Of a DNA stretch of 64,000 nucleotides, positions 1 to 13,026 are shown in pieces. The notes under the pieces were generated by a model. It did no database searches, was not told the DNA's origin, and saw nothing but the letters and a program-made list of their open reading frames with translations. Positions within the stretch are counted from its first letter, which is position 1. Each line of letters opens with the position of its first letter. The translations under genes and the position numbers were made by a program. Source of the DNA: Drosophila persimilis (taxonomy: Eukaryota > Arthropoda > Insecta > Diptera > Drosophilidae); assembly GCF_003286085.1 (NCBI RefSeq), contig NW_020825312.1, positions 4,278,001 through 4,342,000 of the forward strand. The letters run 5' to 3'.

Positions 1-343
1 CTCCGAGTCAACTCTGGACGGGATGTTGGCTTTTCAGATGGCAGACAGACGGGCGGGCGACATTTTTTCGGGAGAAATAAAAATGGAAAGTTGGCATAAA
101 AAGTAAACAGCGGCAGATGGAAATACGGAAATAGGGAGAGGGGATATAAGGGATACTGGGTGACGAGGAGGAGGTGGATGTGGAAGGTAACTAAACGGAA
201 AGCAAAAGCCAATGCAACAAAAGCGAAGGAAAAACAGAGAAAATGCAGCAACCTCTCCCATTCGGAGGAGGAGGACTGGGATGGAGGATGGGGAGAAGTC
301 ACTAAATCAGGTCAGGGATTTGGATGGTGAATGCTTCGCTCCC

Positions 344-372
344 TGTGTGTGTGTGTGTGTGTGTGTATGTGT
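344..372. repeat. TG microsatellite
   Basis: Uninterrupted TG run of 23 bases followed by ATGTGT. Confidence 0.95.
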
Positions 373-1010
373 TTTTGGTTTTTTGTTTCTCCTCCTGCTG
401 CTGCTGGTGCTGGTGCTGTTGGTGTTGCTTTGTTGTTTCAGCATTTTCTTTTTCGAGTGAAACTCTCTCTGCAGTGGGGAAAAAGTGAAATTGAAATTAC
501 GTATACGCCGCGGTGCTGGTCCCGAAGCGAGCATTAATTTAATTAAGGCGAAAACAACAACAAATTGAACTGAAAAGCCGGCCAAATGAGTGCACCACGA
601 CGCATAGTCGAGTCTCTTTTAGAGCCAGCTTTGTGTGTCACTGGGGCAGCAGCTGCCAACGGAGTGACAGAAGGAGGGGGGTCTGGGTGGGGGGTGTGGC
701 CAGAGAGCGGTGCAGGGGTAAGTGCAGAAGAAGTGGCATCAACGTTTGCCCGACAACCGCAAGCTGCATTTTTAATTGCGCACACGTGCAACACTCCCGC
801 CCCGAGGACAACTCAAAGGAGAGACAGAGAGAAAGAGGAACAGCTGGAACGGCTGCTGGAGGAGCTGAACGAGCTGAAGGAGCTGAAGGAGGAGGAGCTG
901 GCAGAAGGAGATGCGGTGGTGGTGGCTGGCTCTACTTGAACTCATTTGGCGTGGAAATTATGGCACGCTCAAGTTGATTTTGACAGGCAGCTCAAACACA
1001 CAGCATACAC

Positions 1011-1068
1011 CACAGCACAGCACAGCACAGCACACAGGCTGTCCCGTGCCTGTGCCTGTGCCTGTGCC
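1011..1068. repeat. (CACAG)n followed by (TGTGCC)n
   Basis: Four perfect CACAG units from 1011, then a TGTGCC hexamer tract at 1046-1068. Confidence 0.9.
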
Positions 1069-3230
1069 ACACTGTGCCGCGCACGCATCCTTGAATCCTT
1101 GAAAAGTTTTGCGCAAATGTTCGGCACGTTCTGCGTCCCCGACCAGGTCCGTGGGGGCTTTGATCCTCTACGACATGGCCTGCAGCTGCTGCCAATGAGA
1201 GAAGGAGAGGCGGGGACTGGGACTGTGCCTGGCAAGTGGCAAGTGGCTGTGGCACCTAGACCATGCTGCCATTTTGTGTTTTGTTTCTACTGTTCCTGCT
1301 GCTCCTCTCGGCTGCTCGCTGCCCCTTAATTGATATGCAATAAACATTGGGCATTGAATGGCAGACAGGCGTATCAATAGAAGGTCCTGAAGGAATCGGC
1401 CTACTGAACGGCCAGACGGACGGACGCACAACTCTGACAACTAAATCCGGCCAGGACTCCGTTGCTCCATGCCCATGCCCCATTTGCAATATTCTCTGTC
1501 TCTTGTTTCGCTTCGTTTCGTTACGTTGGCTCCTTTCTTTGCTCCTCCGGCTGCCGGCCTGCCTGCCGCTTGCTGCCTGTCAAGTATTCAAGTTTAATGC
1601 GCTTAGCTGCTGCTGCTGCCTCTGCCTCTGTTGCTGTCTACTAAGGCTCTGACTCCGACACCGTCTCCGGGTCTCACTGTGGCTGTGGCTGCTCTTCTGC
1701 TCCTGTTCCTGCGTCTGCTCCTGCTCCTACCCGTCTTCCTGGCTGATGTTCATTTGTAGAGCGTTTAAGAAAATTGAGTTACAATGTATTTTGGTAAATT
1801 TAGCAAAAATCTTTGCCTCCTAATTGAGTCTGTGCGGTGTCGAAACCAGAGGATATTCTCACATTGAGTATACGCACTGTAAATTGCATTACAAGGATAT
1901 TAAGCATTAATTAAGTAACCATGTGCTTCATGTGCGCTGTGCTTCAAAGTGCTTACGTGCACCCTGGCATTTGATTACATCGAAGAAACCGTTAACAAGC
2001 TAACAAGTTGTGAAGCATTTAATCTTTCATCTTTCATCTAGTACAGCAGCAGGCAGGGCACGCGTTCACTCGCATGAAATATAAGTACTGTTCGTGGATT
2101 GAGCAAGTAATTGGGAAGCATGAACCATCAGCCTTTTTATCATTGCTCCCTCGGCTGCTCAGTATTGCCACCTTGGGGCTCACTCGGAGAGAGGGTTCGC
2201 CTAGTTTCGGGGCTGACAGACAATTGGGAGGGAAGAAAGGTCGGAGCTGAGTACTCCATTTATTATTTACGATTACAATTTTGGCTTGGGGAAAGAACCA
2301 ACTAGCCCCCCAACTAATCGAAGTAACTCAATCTGGTTGTTTGATTTGGTGAAGAAGTTGACTCAGACCAGGCATGGTATGACATTCAGCAAATGTGTAA
2401 TTAAAAACATACATACTCGTATATGTATTACCGACGATGGGACCAGAAGGCACTAAGCCTGTACAGCCTGGCTATAAATTTGGGGGATTATTGGATGTAC
2501 CTACAGTACGTATATTCTACAATTTATTTCGTATCTCGTATAAGTACTTACTCATTTTGTCAGAGGCAACAATGCCTATGCGGCTGTGCCTGTACGGCTG
2601 TTGGCTTTTGGCTGTTGGGTTGGTTTGTTATCACGTATACGCCTAGTAGCGCATGTTGGTTAGCACCACAGAAAAGAATGAACTTCGTACTTAATATATG
2701 TATTTAGTAATATATGTTATGTTATGTAATTCACAGTTTTATTTGAAGTGTGCGTTTGTCGTATCGCGTTTCGCGTATCGTTTGCTGAATAACACGGAAA
2801 ACAGAATGGTATGATGGGTGGCCGGTTGGGGGGAGGGAATTTGTTATCACACAGAAACACACACACGCACACTATAGACACACAGATACATCCACAGAGT
2901 GAGACAAATGACATCTGCTGCTTCTGCTACTGCTGCTGGGAATGTTGTATGCATTGTTTAGCCTTTTTCTCTTTGGTCCTGGTCCTGGCAATTTGTCTGC
3001 TCTTGATTGCCATTTAAATGTGCATATTTAATTTATTTATTTATCTATCGAATGCCCCACTACCACCACACCGCAAAACAGGACACACACTGGGACCCAC
3101 ACACAGTCATCCAAAACGATCCAACACGAAGCCACTCAAATGCAATTTGGGTTTTAATTTTAATTTATTTATGACATTTATTTAAATTCTACCAAAATAT
3201 TTGTTTGAGGGAGAATTTTTATTTGAGCTC

Positions 3231-3248
3231 AACGCAACGCAACGCAAC
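3231..3248. repeat. (AACGC)n
   Basis: Three perfect AACGC units and a partial one. Confidence 0.8.
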
Positions 3249-4469
3249 ACCATTTGTGTTTGTGTCTTTGCCTCGATAATTTATGCAAATTATTTTCCAA
3301 TTCTGGTTCTCTGCTTAATGGGGCATACACATACACATACCCATACATACATGTACATACATTTGTACGTATGTATATGCCGGATTCCGCTCCAGCGGCC
3401 ATTATTTATTGTTGATTTGAACACAGCTATGTTCTTGGCGGATCGGATCGGATGGCTGGAGTGGAGCGGAAATTGAATTAATTTTGAATGATAATTCGCT
3501 TTAATAAAAAGCCGATGAAACTTTCAAGTGTTAACTGAATAAGGCAGCGAATAAATCGAAAACGGCAGAGAAGATACATGCTATGCTAGTTCTCTTTTTT
3601 TTCGTACTAGTTTATCAATTTTTATTTAAATTTCCATGGCATCCCCATGTCCTTTGAGCCAAACACGGCCCCTCCTCCCCACCCTCTCTCGACATTTTGC
3701 TCATAAAGGGCCCTGGTCTTTGCACACAATGAATGGAATTTGTATGCAATTAATAAATTGTTGGCTCGTTTCTCACGGAATTTATGCGCCGCACAATTAA
3801 AATTAACGCCTGAATACCTATATACTCGTACTCGTACGCATACACTACCATAGCCATACATCCTGGGGAATGGGTGTGCATAATCCCCGTTGGGATGCCA
3901 ACAAGGGGATTAATACAAAACGGTTGATTAAATTTGTATAAATGCCATTCATTTATTCAGTGTTCTCCAGGCAGGCCGATCTCATTATCTCAACAAAGTT
4001 ATTAACTATTTACCATCGATTACAGGAGATGTAAGAAAGGGAATATCAGTATAGCAGTACGGCAATGAGGGGGTCTAAAAACTATGCCTTACAATCTGCA
4101 ATCTACGAATGGGGAACCGTGGGAAAAGCCCATCGAAAGACTCTGAAGGATTGGGACCATTTTGTATATTTTGTGGATATGCTATTAGTACAGACAGAGC
4201 AGCAGCCACTTTATTATACATTTATTATCCGTGTGGATAATATCCACTGCAAATTAATATTCCCTGGATATGAATACACCCACTACTGGCGTGGCGTGGC
4301 ATGGCATTGCAAAAAGTGCACATAATTGTCATTTTAATTAAAATAAAAACGCTCGCTTCGACAACTCTCCGATTTGTTAATGAAAATGGCAGCTAGGCAG
4401 TGGCATTAATTAAATTATAGGCTGGCCGGTGGGCGGAATCCTTTCAGATTGGCCCCGTTCCAGTTAACA

Positions 4470-4532
4470 GGAGGCCAGTTGTTGGCCAGTTAGCCCGCTG
4501 GCCAGCTGGCCCGCTGTCCCGTTGACCAGTTG
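4470..4532. repeat. imperfect GGCCAGTT/GCCCGCTG repeat with a 12-bp palindrome
   Basis: Related 8-base modules (GGCCAGTT, GGCCAGCT, GCCCGCTG, GACCAGTT) recur. Inside is the perfect palindrome GGCCAGCTGGCC at 4500-4511. Confidence 0.6.
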
Positions 4533-5310
4533 GGCAGACAAATTTGGGTTTTTGGTTCAATTTAAAATAATTAAAATGCCGCATATAAGCCTCGCCCGAA
4601 TCCTTTTTCCGACTGCTAACCGAACCTTTTTCCCAACCGCAAATATTATAATGCGGCCCTGAAGCCTCAGATCTCTCGCTCTCGTGTCTCTCGCTCCCTT
4701 TCTCTCCATCAGTCGCCGGAATTGGAGCACTTGAGCGTTACTAAGCAAGATTTATGAGCCGCTGGGGAGGGGCGTGGCATTGGCATTGCCCTGCCCCTGC
4801 TACTGCCACTGCCCCTCTCCGTTGGGTATTTTTTTGTTTGTGGTATTTGCCAAGGTCTCTCGGTTTGCCTTGTTTGCCTTTCTTTGCGGCCTCGGAGAAG
4901 TTTCTGCTCTGCAACTGGCCTTGCTCTTTTCTATCCCTCCCTCACTCCCTCCTGGACACTCGTGGGGCCCTGGCATTTAAATAATTTAAAGCATCTGAGC
5001 ATTTTGGGCAATTTAGTTAATGGCCTATGCCTGTGCCTGTGCCTATGCCAGTTGCCTGCCCCTGTGCGCCGCGGAAGGGTTGGCTGCCAGAAGTCCCCAA
5101 AACGGGCTCGTAAATAACGCCAAGCGAGGCGATAACGATTGGGCCTCGAAGCCCAAACCAAACCCAAATTTGGATAACGCAGGCCAGGCAGATAAATCCT
5201 TAAAATGGCTTTAAGACGAGGACGGGGACGGGGCCCCGTTCGCAATGATGCCCCATGTGACGCAGGTTCGTGCAACGCTCGTTTATGTGGCACACTAGTT
5301 CAAGGACTCG

Positions 5311-5331
5311 CCTCCCCTCCCCTCCCCTCCC
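5311..5331. repeat. (CCTCC)4
   Basis: Four perfect pentamers. Confidence 0.9.
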
Positions 5332-5415
5332 TGCCCGTTTCAGTCCAACCCAATTACGCAAAAAGTACAGAAGAGCCACATGTACTCGCACTGAGGGGAA
5401 TAAGCGTAGTCCTAC

Positions 5416-5441
5416 TGTGTGTGTGTGTGTGTGTGTGTGTG
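5416..5441. repeat. (TG)13 microsatellite
   Basis: Uninterrupted TG run of 26 bases. Confidence 0.95.
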
Positions 5442-6655
5442 GGGCATCCAACCTGCTGCCTGGGCAACCTTTAACCCTAAAAATGCGACGACCCGACCTA
5501 GAAATGTGTACGCTCTCTCTCTGTGGGCTCCACACCCATATGGACTCGATGTTATTTTTTGCACAAAGCTAGCGTGCCATGAATTTTTGTTTAAGCTTAT
5601 GGCCCGCACACACACAAACACACACCCACAGAGGCAAAGCACACGACGAGGAGTCGCGCAAATGTGCCAATGCCAGAGTGAATGGACGCCAGAAGGAGGC
5701 GGCATGCGGGAAGGCATGTGGCATGCAGCAGCAGCAGCAGGAGGAGGCTTGACTGACAACGACAGAGCCATCAGAGCCCCAGCTTATGCAAACGATCAAG
5801 GACACGGCATGCCAGCAGCCGTTGCATTGGTGTTAGTGCGCCTGCAGGTTATGCAACACTTTTTGTTTGTCCATTTTCTTGTTTTCCTGTTTGCCCACGG
5901 TCTGGCAAATGCTTTCGCTTTCGCCTTCCTTTTCTCTCATTTCCTTGCCTCTAATTGCTGGCAATTTGTCAGGCTAATTTCCCAAAACTTGACACCTCAA
6001 CAAATACAAATACAAGTACAAATACAAAAAAGCACACACACACTCACAGAGATTCACCCGCGATTGCTTCTGCCATAGAACACTTACAAATTAATGACGT
6101 CAAAAATAAAACTTGCTCTGCTTTGCCGCTCTGCCTCTCTGCCTCTCACACACTCTCTCCTTGGTCCGAACTGCTCGCTGTGTGTGTATGTGTGCTGTGT
6201 GCGTGTCCCTTGTGCGTGTGAGCAGCTGTCTGCTTGTGTGTGTGTGCATGCTGTTTTCACTTTCACTTTCATTGATTTTCAAGCATCGCTAGCAAAAAAA
6301 AACAACGCTGGCCACAGCTCCCCGCATCAACTTGTTTTCCATTCATTACCAGAACAAACAAAAACCAAAAAAAACAAAAAAAAAATACTCTTCACTTATA
6401 CGCTAATTTTTGCACGGAAATTACAGTTTGCTTGTTGTATGTATTTTATTCGTTCGCTTGGGTTTTTATTGAACACTTTCGCTGGTCGTCGGGCACTGGC
6501 GCGTGGAATCTTTGCGTGGCATCATGGTCCGCTCGGGGCCACTGTCGACTGTCGTCTGACGGCGGAGACGGGCCAGATGTCAACGTCGAACTGCGCTCGC
6601 TGCCAAAACTGAACTGAGCTCTGACGCTGGCTGAAGCGTTGCCATGGCCAAGAGG

Positions 6656-6679
6656 CAGCAGCAGCAGCAGCAGCAGCAG
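6656..6679. repeat. (CAG)8
   Basis: Eight perfect CAG units, continuing as imperfect CAGTGG repeats. Confidence 0.95.
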
Positions 6680-7715
6680 TGGCAAAGGCAGTGCCAGTGG
6701 TGTTGGCAGTGGCTGTGGCAGCAGCAATACTGGTTACAGTTTTTCGCAGTTGGCGGCGCAAGCGCAGATGTCTGTTCTCATTTCTGTTTGCCGTTCCCTG
6801 ACGTGTCTCTGGTCACAGTTCGCATCACACTGTTGCGTTCTGTTCCTCTCTCTCTCTGCCTCTGTCTCTTGCTCTGCTCTCCCATCTGCTGCTTTGTTTA
6901 CATTGTTTTCCTCTGATATTGGAGGTATGGTGTGTATATTTCTGTGGCAGAATTCGTCTCTCGTCTATAAATAGAATTACGCATACGCCACGTGGACGGG
7001 GTGGCAGAGTGTGAAGGTGCGAAAGCAGTCCTTCAATTGCGTGATTGATTGTCGACATCTATTTCTAATCTTCCACGGAACTTCTTCTTTCAGCTGGAGC
7101 TATTTTTATTAGCTTCCTACACATACACAAAACTTATCCATGCAGGACTGTGTCCTGTCCTGGACCACGTGTCGAGCAAATTACTTGCCCCGGAGCAACT
7201 CAATTTAAAGAATTCGAAGAGCCAACAAGCAGACCGCAACATGCCTCAAAGAACAACGTGTGTGGGTGTATGTGTTTTTCCTTTTCTGTAGTTGGAAAAG
7301 AGAGAACAATTTTCACGCTGATTGGTTTCTAGTCATTTTTCCTTCGCTGTTCGCCGTTCGCCTTCGCCTTCATTTATTTTGTGTGCTGCGCTCTACACAA
7401 AAAAGTCAACGAGCCAGAGCCAAATGTCAACCAACCATTTCTCTCAGCCCCCCTACCCTGTCGGAGCACCCCTCAAGGACCTTTGGAATTTAATAATGAA
7501 ATAGCCTCGTCCTTGGCCTGTGAGAACAATTTTCAATTTTCCACTTTCCCCATTTCGGCTTATGGCCTTCGGTCTTCGGGCTTCGGTCTCCGGTCGAAAA
7601 TGCGTTTGATAAATTTACCAGCAAAATGGTTTTCCCATCCCATCCCTTTCCCTTTTCCCAAGGAAAAGAACTCGCTGTTGCAATTGGCAGTGTGTGGCAA
7701 TTACGGTGGCAGTTC

Positions 7716-7736
7716 CAGGTTGCAGGTTGCAGGTTG
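7716..7736. repeat. (CAGGTTG)3
   Basis: Three perfect 7-base units followed by related, degenerate copies. Confidence 0.85.
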
Positions 7737-9430
7737 CACGTCGCGCTTTGCACGTTGCAGGTGCAACTTTGCAGTAGCCTAATCAAATAACCATTTGCGA
7801 TAACTAATTAAAACTTGTTCCCCCGCTGCGGGATAAATTAATTGAAGAGCAAACTTTCCTTATGTGTGTCGCAATCGCGTTGTCTGCCATCGATTATGGG
7901 GTTGCGGCGGGTCCCTCTCCCGCCCTACGGGGTGGCCATAAAAAAACAACAATTTAAACACATTCCCAAACAGCAGTGGGGCGTGACTTGTTCTGGTGGA
8001 GCGAGGGGGGTATCAAAGTCAAAGCCGAAAATAAGGATACTGAGGCCATTGAGCCTGACGTGGGGCCGAGGCCCAGGCCCGAGGACGATTTTTATCAATG
8101 AACGATGGGCCGAATCGACAGAATGGGCGGCGGGTCGTGGTCGTGTCGTCCTTGTGCGTGGGAAGATTGTAGCTGATGTGTCGATGGGAGGATGTGTGTC
8201 ATCTGAGAGGAAAATCCCTTGGGTTTTTCGCTAATGGCAGTGACAGAGGAAGGGCAGATTGAATACCCTTAGCACACAAGGACAGTTTGCAGGCCCAAAA
8301 CATGACAGCTACGAGTATACCTATAGCATACATACATCTTATGGCGTGTTAATGAAAATTAGGAGTCTCCCTTCCAGTGCGTGGGCTGGCACTTTTCTCT
8401 AAATTATAGTATTTTCATCCTTTTTGGCCCAAAAGTGTATGGCAAATGTTGACTGTGAACCCCACAAGTAGTGCCTCAACATCCATTCAGCAAATGCTCT
8501 CCCAACGCTCCGTCATGCCTTTCCGTCTGTTTGTCTGTCTGCCACTGCCAGTGCCACTCAGCTGGCGGCCATCCCATCCTCAATTGAGTGCCAATCGAGT
8601 CGAGATACTTGCTCGTTCGTTCTTCGCAGCGTTCTCGAACTTTTATGACAGCATCGAGTATTCGGCGGCTAATCATAACCGATAACCGCCGCTGGGCGAG
8701 ATTTTTATGCTCGTTCCCACATTCCCACTATCTGTGGAAGGACCAAGTTTTTTTCGGGAGGCTTCGCTGCTCATTAGATGGAAACTGTTGCAAGATTCGG
8801 TCTCCGTTTGGCTGCCTCTTGCCCCTTGCCTTTGCTCTCTCTGGTTAGGTGTGGGGGCTTGGGTGTGGGTGGGCGCTGGGCGCACTTACACTTAATTGAA
8901 TCCTGCGGGCGTGGATGATGGTGTGGCCTCGAGGCATGCCAAAGCGTTTAGCAGCCAAATACTCTGTGCCGGGCCCCCGCCCGGCGTCCTGTTCCATCCC
9001 TCAGCACTCCGCAGAGGCTTTGTTGATGTTCCGGAGCAGCAATGCGCTTGCTCCGGCTCACATCCTGCCTCCGGCGCATCGTCATCCACTGAGCCAGTGA
9101 GCCACTGAGCCGCTGAAACGGATGGGAACGAATGGGGAAAAATGGCAGGAAGAGCAGGAAGAGCGAGTGCCCCTAATTCAATTAGCAAGTTCAGCGCCAA
9201 AGCGGCAAATGGCTCGTTAAACACGCTGTGTTTTCATAGCTGCCACTCCCCCAGTCTCCTGCCGCGACCGGCACCTTGCCACGCTTTGCATTCACCCGGA
9301 CTCTATCCGGGTTTTGTGTCCTCCTGCTTAATGCCACTTCACTTGTGTGCTTGCTCGTTTTTTAAACATGTTTTATTACATTTTTTGCGCTAGCTGGCGC
9401 CATTTCGCAGGCAGCCGGAAGTTTGCCACA

Positions 9431-9466
9431 CACCCACACTCACACCCACACTCACACCCACACTCA
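9431..9466. repeat. 12-bp minisatellite CACCCACACTCA x3
   Basis: Three perfect 12-base copies, followed at 9481-9508 by a GT-rich tract on the same strand. Confidence 0.95.
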
Positions 9467-9725
9467 CTGCACAAAGTGTTGTGTGTGTGTGTGTCTGTTT
9501 GTGTGTGTGGCAGAGTGAGCACTGAGCAAATGAGGAAAATGTTATAAATTGCCAAAAAGTCCTCCATCCTCGCCTTTTCTTTGTTTCCTTGTTCCCTCGT
9601 GTGTTTTTTTTGTTCCATCTTTTTGGTTTTGGTTTTGGTTTGGAGATAATGCATGGCAAAAATCTTGTTCACTGACCAAATGTGCGGACCCTGTCCACCG
9701 CCTGCCCCCCACACACCACACGGCT

Positions 9726-9789
9726 GTACCTTCGGGATAATTATGAGCTATGCATGGAATGGTGCGGGGCAGAGCATTCCCGAAGGTAC
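9726..9789. repeat. perfect 12-bp inverted repeat
   Basis: GTACCTTCGGGA at 9726-9737 and its exact reverse complement at 9778-9789, 40 bases apart. Could be a hairpin RNA or a small element's ends; no further support. Confidence 0.7.
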
Positions 9790-11831
9790 GAGCACCGTCT
9801 AATTTATGCACAAATAACCCCAGCAAATTATTCGCTTTGTTCGCCTCGCCAAATATGTTGTTCGAGTGAATTGTGTTTGGTTTTCTCCGGAAAACTCTGG
9901 TTAGCAGTCCTTCATCTTCCGCCTTTGGAGATTAACCAGATCCCTCTTCTGGCCCTCTGCTGGCCCAGCCATAATCGCCTTTTCTTTCCACTTTTGACCA
10001 TATGGCCATACGGACCATCGTTAACTGTATATTCTCTGTGGATGCTGCCCCCCACTCCGACAGGGCAGTGGGACCCCACTGACCGTTTTCCAGCAACCAA
10101 TTTCCCCAATCCGCTTGCTGTCCGCTCTTTGCTGTCCCTCTGTCCCTCTGCCCCTCTATATTCACACTGTCCATTCATGGCTTTTTCTTTTTGCTTTTCA
10201 CACATTTAGTTGGGTTTCAGTTGGCGCTTTTCCTCCGTTTTTTCCTTTTTTTCCTGCTGCTGTTCCTGCTGCTGCTGCAGCTGCAGCAACAAAAGTCCAT
10301 TATCCTTTTCGGCGTTATCGGTAATCAATTTCAGTCCATGGTCCATTGCTGGGTGGATGTCTGCAGGGGGGAGGTGCTGCAACGCGGACAACAGCGGAAA
10401 AAACTTTTCCAGTTTTTGGAGCCCTTTAGCTTTGGGGCAACAAAAGCTGGAGCACCAGCACCAGCACCACCACCAGCAGCAGCAGTGGCAGTGGCAACAA
10501 CAAGAACAATTGTTAGTTTTGAAATATGCACGACCCTCTGGGCGGGGTCTCCTCTGGCTCCAAACACACACACAACCCCCACCGGCGCTCCCCCAACACG
10601 CATGAGGGGCCTAACAAAAGCTTTTTGAATTGTTGTTTGCCGTTGAAAGTGCCCCATATACCCATGCCCCGCACTCTGTTGCAAGCGTATTTTGCACTGC
10701 AATTTCAGTCGCCCGTCGAATAATTCAATTCCAATGTGGAGCAATTTCTGTTATATTGTTGCCCCGTTGTTGCCCCATTCTTGCAGTTGTTGCAGTTGCT
10801 GTAGTTGCTCTTGTTGTTGCTGTTTCTGCCAGTCACTTACATAGTTGTCGAGTTGTTGAAAACTTGATTTTTTTTGCTGCTTGTTGCCAGCTTTGGATGT
10901 TGGCTACAAATTGGCTTGTCGAATTAGATGGCGGGGGCGCTGTGCGGAAGGCGGCAATGCCTGCCAAATCAGGCTTCAGCCTTGCGCTAGATTTGAGCTG
11001 CATGTCCATGTCGGTCCTAATTGAATGCGGACAGACACCCCCAGCAGCTGCAGCAGCTGCAGTAGCAGCCTCTAAAGCCTCTAAAGCTGAGACTGGGTTT
11101 GGAACTCGCTCTTCCAAAATATAATTACACTTTCTATACCGATACAGTTATCTAAGGCAAGTTTTCGTGGCACAGCTGCTGATGCTGCTGCTGCTGCTGC
11201 TGAATTATGCAGATGCCTCTGATGCAGCCTGCTCGTCCTGTTGTGTGGCATGGAGGGAGATGTCTGTCTGCTCTTTCTTTTGGAAAATGGCGGATGGCAG
11301 GAGCAGGAGCAGGGGCAGGGCAGCGAGAGTGAAATTGTGGCTCACTCTTTAGCGCTTTTCAATTTGGCGGCTTGCCTCTGCCTCACTCTTCCCCCCCATC
11401 CCACTCAACGGGCTTTGGTTTGGCTCTGCTCTCACTTTTCAATTAATTCTTGCGGCGCGGCTGCTTTTTGGGGCTTGCCGCGTTGTGGCATTTTATGTAA
11501 GCACTCCCTTGTTGGCTTTTGAGTTCCCTAAAACTACAGAGACGAGCATGTGGGATCTGTTAACTACGAGAGCGACTTTGTGGAGTCCTAAGAGCTCTGT
11601 ATCTCTGATCGAATTTCTCTCTAGAGAATTCTAAGCTGCCTGTTTATTTTTTCTGCTTTACATTTACATTATCATCCTGATCCATAAATTGTCCTAGAGT
11701 ATACCCTGTTCTCTCTATCCCTGCCGTGAAACACGGTCGAAACATTTGGCTTTTGGCTGCCCCGCCATTAGTTTCGACTGTTTCTGAGTGTCTTTTCTAT
11801 ATGTGGGTCAGTGCAGATTTTGGCTAGTGCT

Positions 11832-11834
<3 letters not shown>

Positions 11835-11868
<34 letters not shown>
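11835..11868. repeat. (AG)17 tract
   Basis: 34 uninterrupted bases of AG; contains overlapping GAGAG sites, the binding core of GAGA factor. Confidence 0.95.
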
Positions 11869-11871
<3 letters not shown>

Positions 11872-12170
11872 ACGTGGCTATTTGGAACAATCGGGAGGCC
11901 TGAGCACCGGCTTAGCCGAGGCTCCTGCTGCTCCTGCTGCAACAATGTGGGGCGAGTGTGTCGATTAGCAAATTGAAAATGACAAGCGAGGGGCGCAAAA
12001 CGAAATGCCACAAAAACTGGGGCAGGAAACAGCTTATTATGCTGAAGATGATGCAGGAATGGAATGGAAAAAAATATCCAAGAGGGCGACCGACTCTAGC
12101 CGGGGAACTGGGTCAACTGTTCAGCGAGTGGCTTTGGCTGTGGCTGCCAATAAGAGAGCATTGTTGCAGG

Positions 12171-12206
12171 GCCGGGGCCGGGTCCGGGGCCGGGTCCGGG
12201 GCCGGC
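12171..12206. repeat. 12-bp GC-rich minisatellite TCCGGGGCCGGG x3
   Basis: Three copies, the outer two with one difference each at a unit end. G-runs of 3-4 recur, so the G-rich strand could fold into a quadruplex. Confidence 0.95.
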
Positions 12207-12668
12207 GAGATTCAAAAACCGCGATGTATACGATGGATAAATCACAATTTCCAGTGGGTCCAACCATGAGGTCCACTCGGCGTATGAGTAATTTTCTCTA
12301 AGCGGCTTATCCTGCATGTCCCCGCAAGTCCCGCAAGTCCGAGTGACTGACTACTGCCATGCGGAGGGGAGGGCAGGGCCATGCAAAATCCGATATACGA
12401 TTTATTTTGGTTAACTGCACATCCAATAAACTACAGCCATGATACGTATAGCAGGGGGTAGGGCAGTGGGCAGGGGACAGCGGACAGCGGACAGTGGCCA
12501 GGGGGTAGGGGGCAGGGGGAGATGTGTAAATATTGACTTTCGAAAATCGAAATCGTCAAAATGTTCATAAAAGTCCAATGGAAACCGTTCAGCGCAGCAA
12601 ATATTTGGCTCTACGAACAGACATGACTCCCAGTCCCAACCAATCCGAGCCACTCCCCTTTGTCCTTT

Positions 12669-12690
12669 GTGTGTGTGTGTGTGTGTGTGT
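12669..12690. repeat. GT microsatellite
   Basis: 22 uninterrupted bases of GT/TG. Confidence 0.9.
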
Positions 12691-12986
12691 CATGTCCTGC
12701 GGATGTGCTGGGCCAGGAACAACTTTGACCAGGAGCCATCCCCTATCCCCTCTACCCTCTACGTTCTCCCTTCTGGACTGGACTCTTTGCCATTTGCTGA
12801 CTTCGCTGAAGCTTGCTGAAAATCACAGCGTATAAATAATGAAAAGCGATTTAATTTTTAACAGCTGCAGTTTGTGTGTTTTTGTGTTTGTGTACTCGTA
12901 CTCTAACGGGAAGCGAGAGAGAAGTTACAGAAGGACGGAGTATCGCGTGTTTCTCTGTCCGTGTGGAAAGCATTCATGTACTCGTA

Positions 12987-13026
12987 CTGACTGACTGACT
13001 GACTGACCAATCCAATCCAATCCAAT
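12987..13026. repeat. compound (CTGA)5 (CCAAT)4
   Basis: Two perfect tandem arrays directly abutting, with units of 4 and 5 bases. Confidence 0.95.

Larger units (their letters stand above)
1..8000. other. gene-free stretch, repeat-rich non-coding DNA
   Basis: No convincing exon. Open frames here are interrupted and repeat-driven. A 117-codon frame at 586-939 (plus) ends in a GAGCTGAAG-type repeat translating to ELKELKEEEL and matches no family I know. Also present: TG tracts, (CAG)8, a palindromic repeat patch at 4.5 kb and AT-rich conserved-looking blocks such as 3140-3200. It may be regulatory; nothing specific is proven. Confidence 0.6.

Noticed and set aside
586..939. 117-codon plus-strand frame with an ELKELKEEEL tail
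   Set aside because: The helical-looking tail is a GAGCTGAAG repeat; the rest has no coding character.
2811..3017. Runs of THTHTH, VCVCVC or HRHRH residues in many short frames, considered as secreted repeat proteins
   Set aside because: They are microsatellites translated in all frames, without start context, splice sites or conserved flanks.
5419..6078. 219-codon plus-strand frame
   Set aside because: Starts in a TG microsatellite (VCVCV) and contains THTNTH and IQIQVQIQ runs; repeat artefact.
6964..6972. TATAAATAG sequences (also near 54051) as TATA boxes
   Set aside because: No initiator or downstream gene at a fitting distance; such words are common in this base composition.
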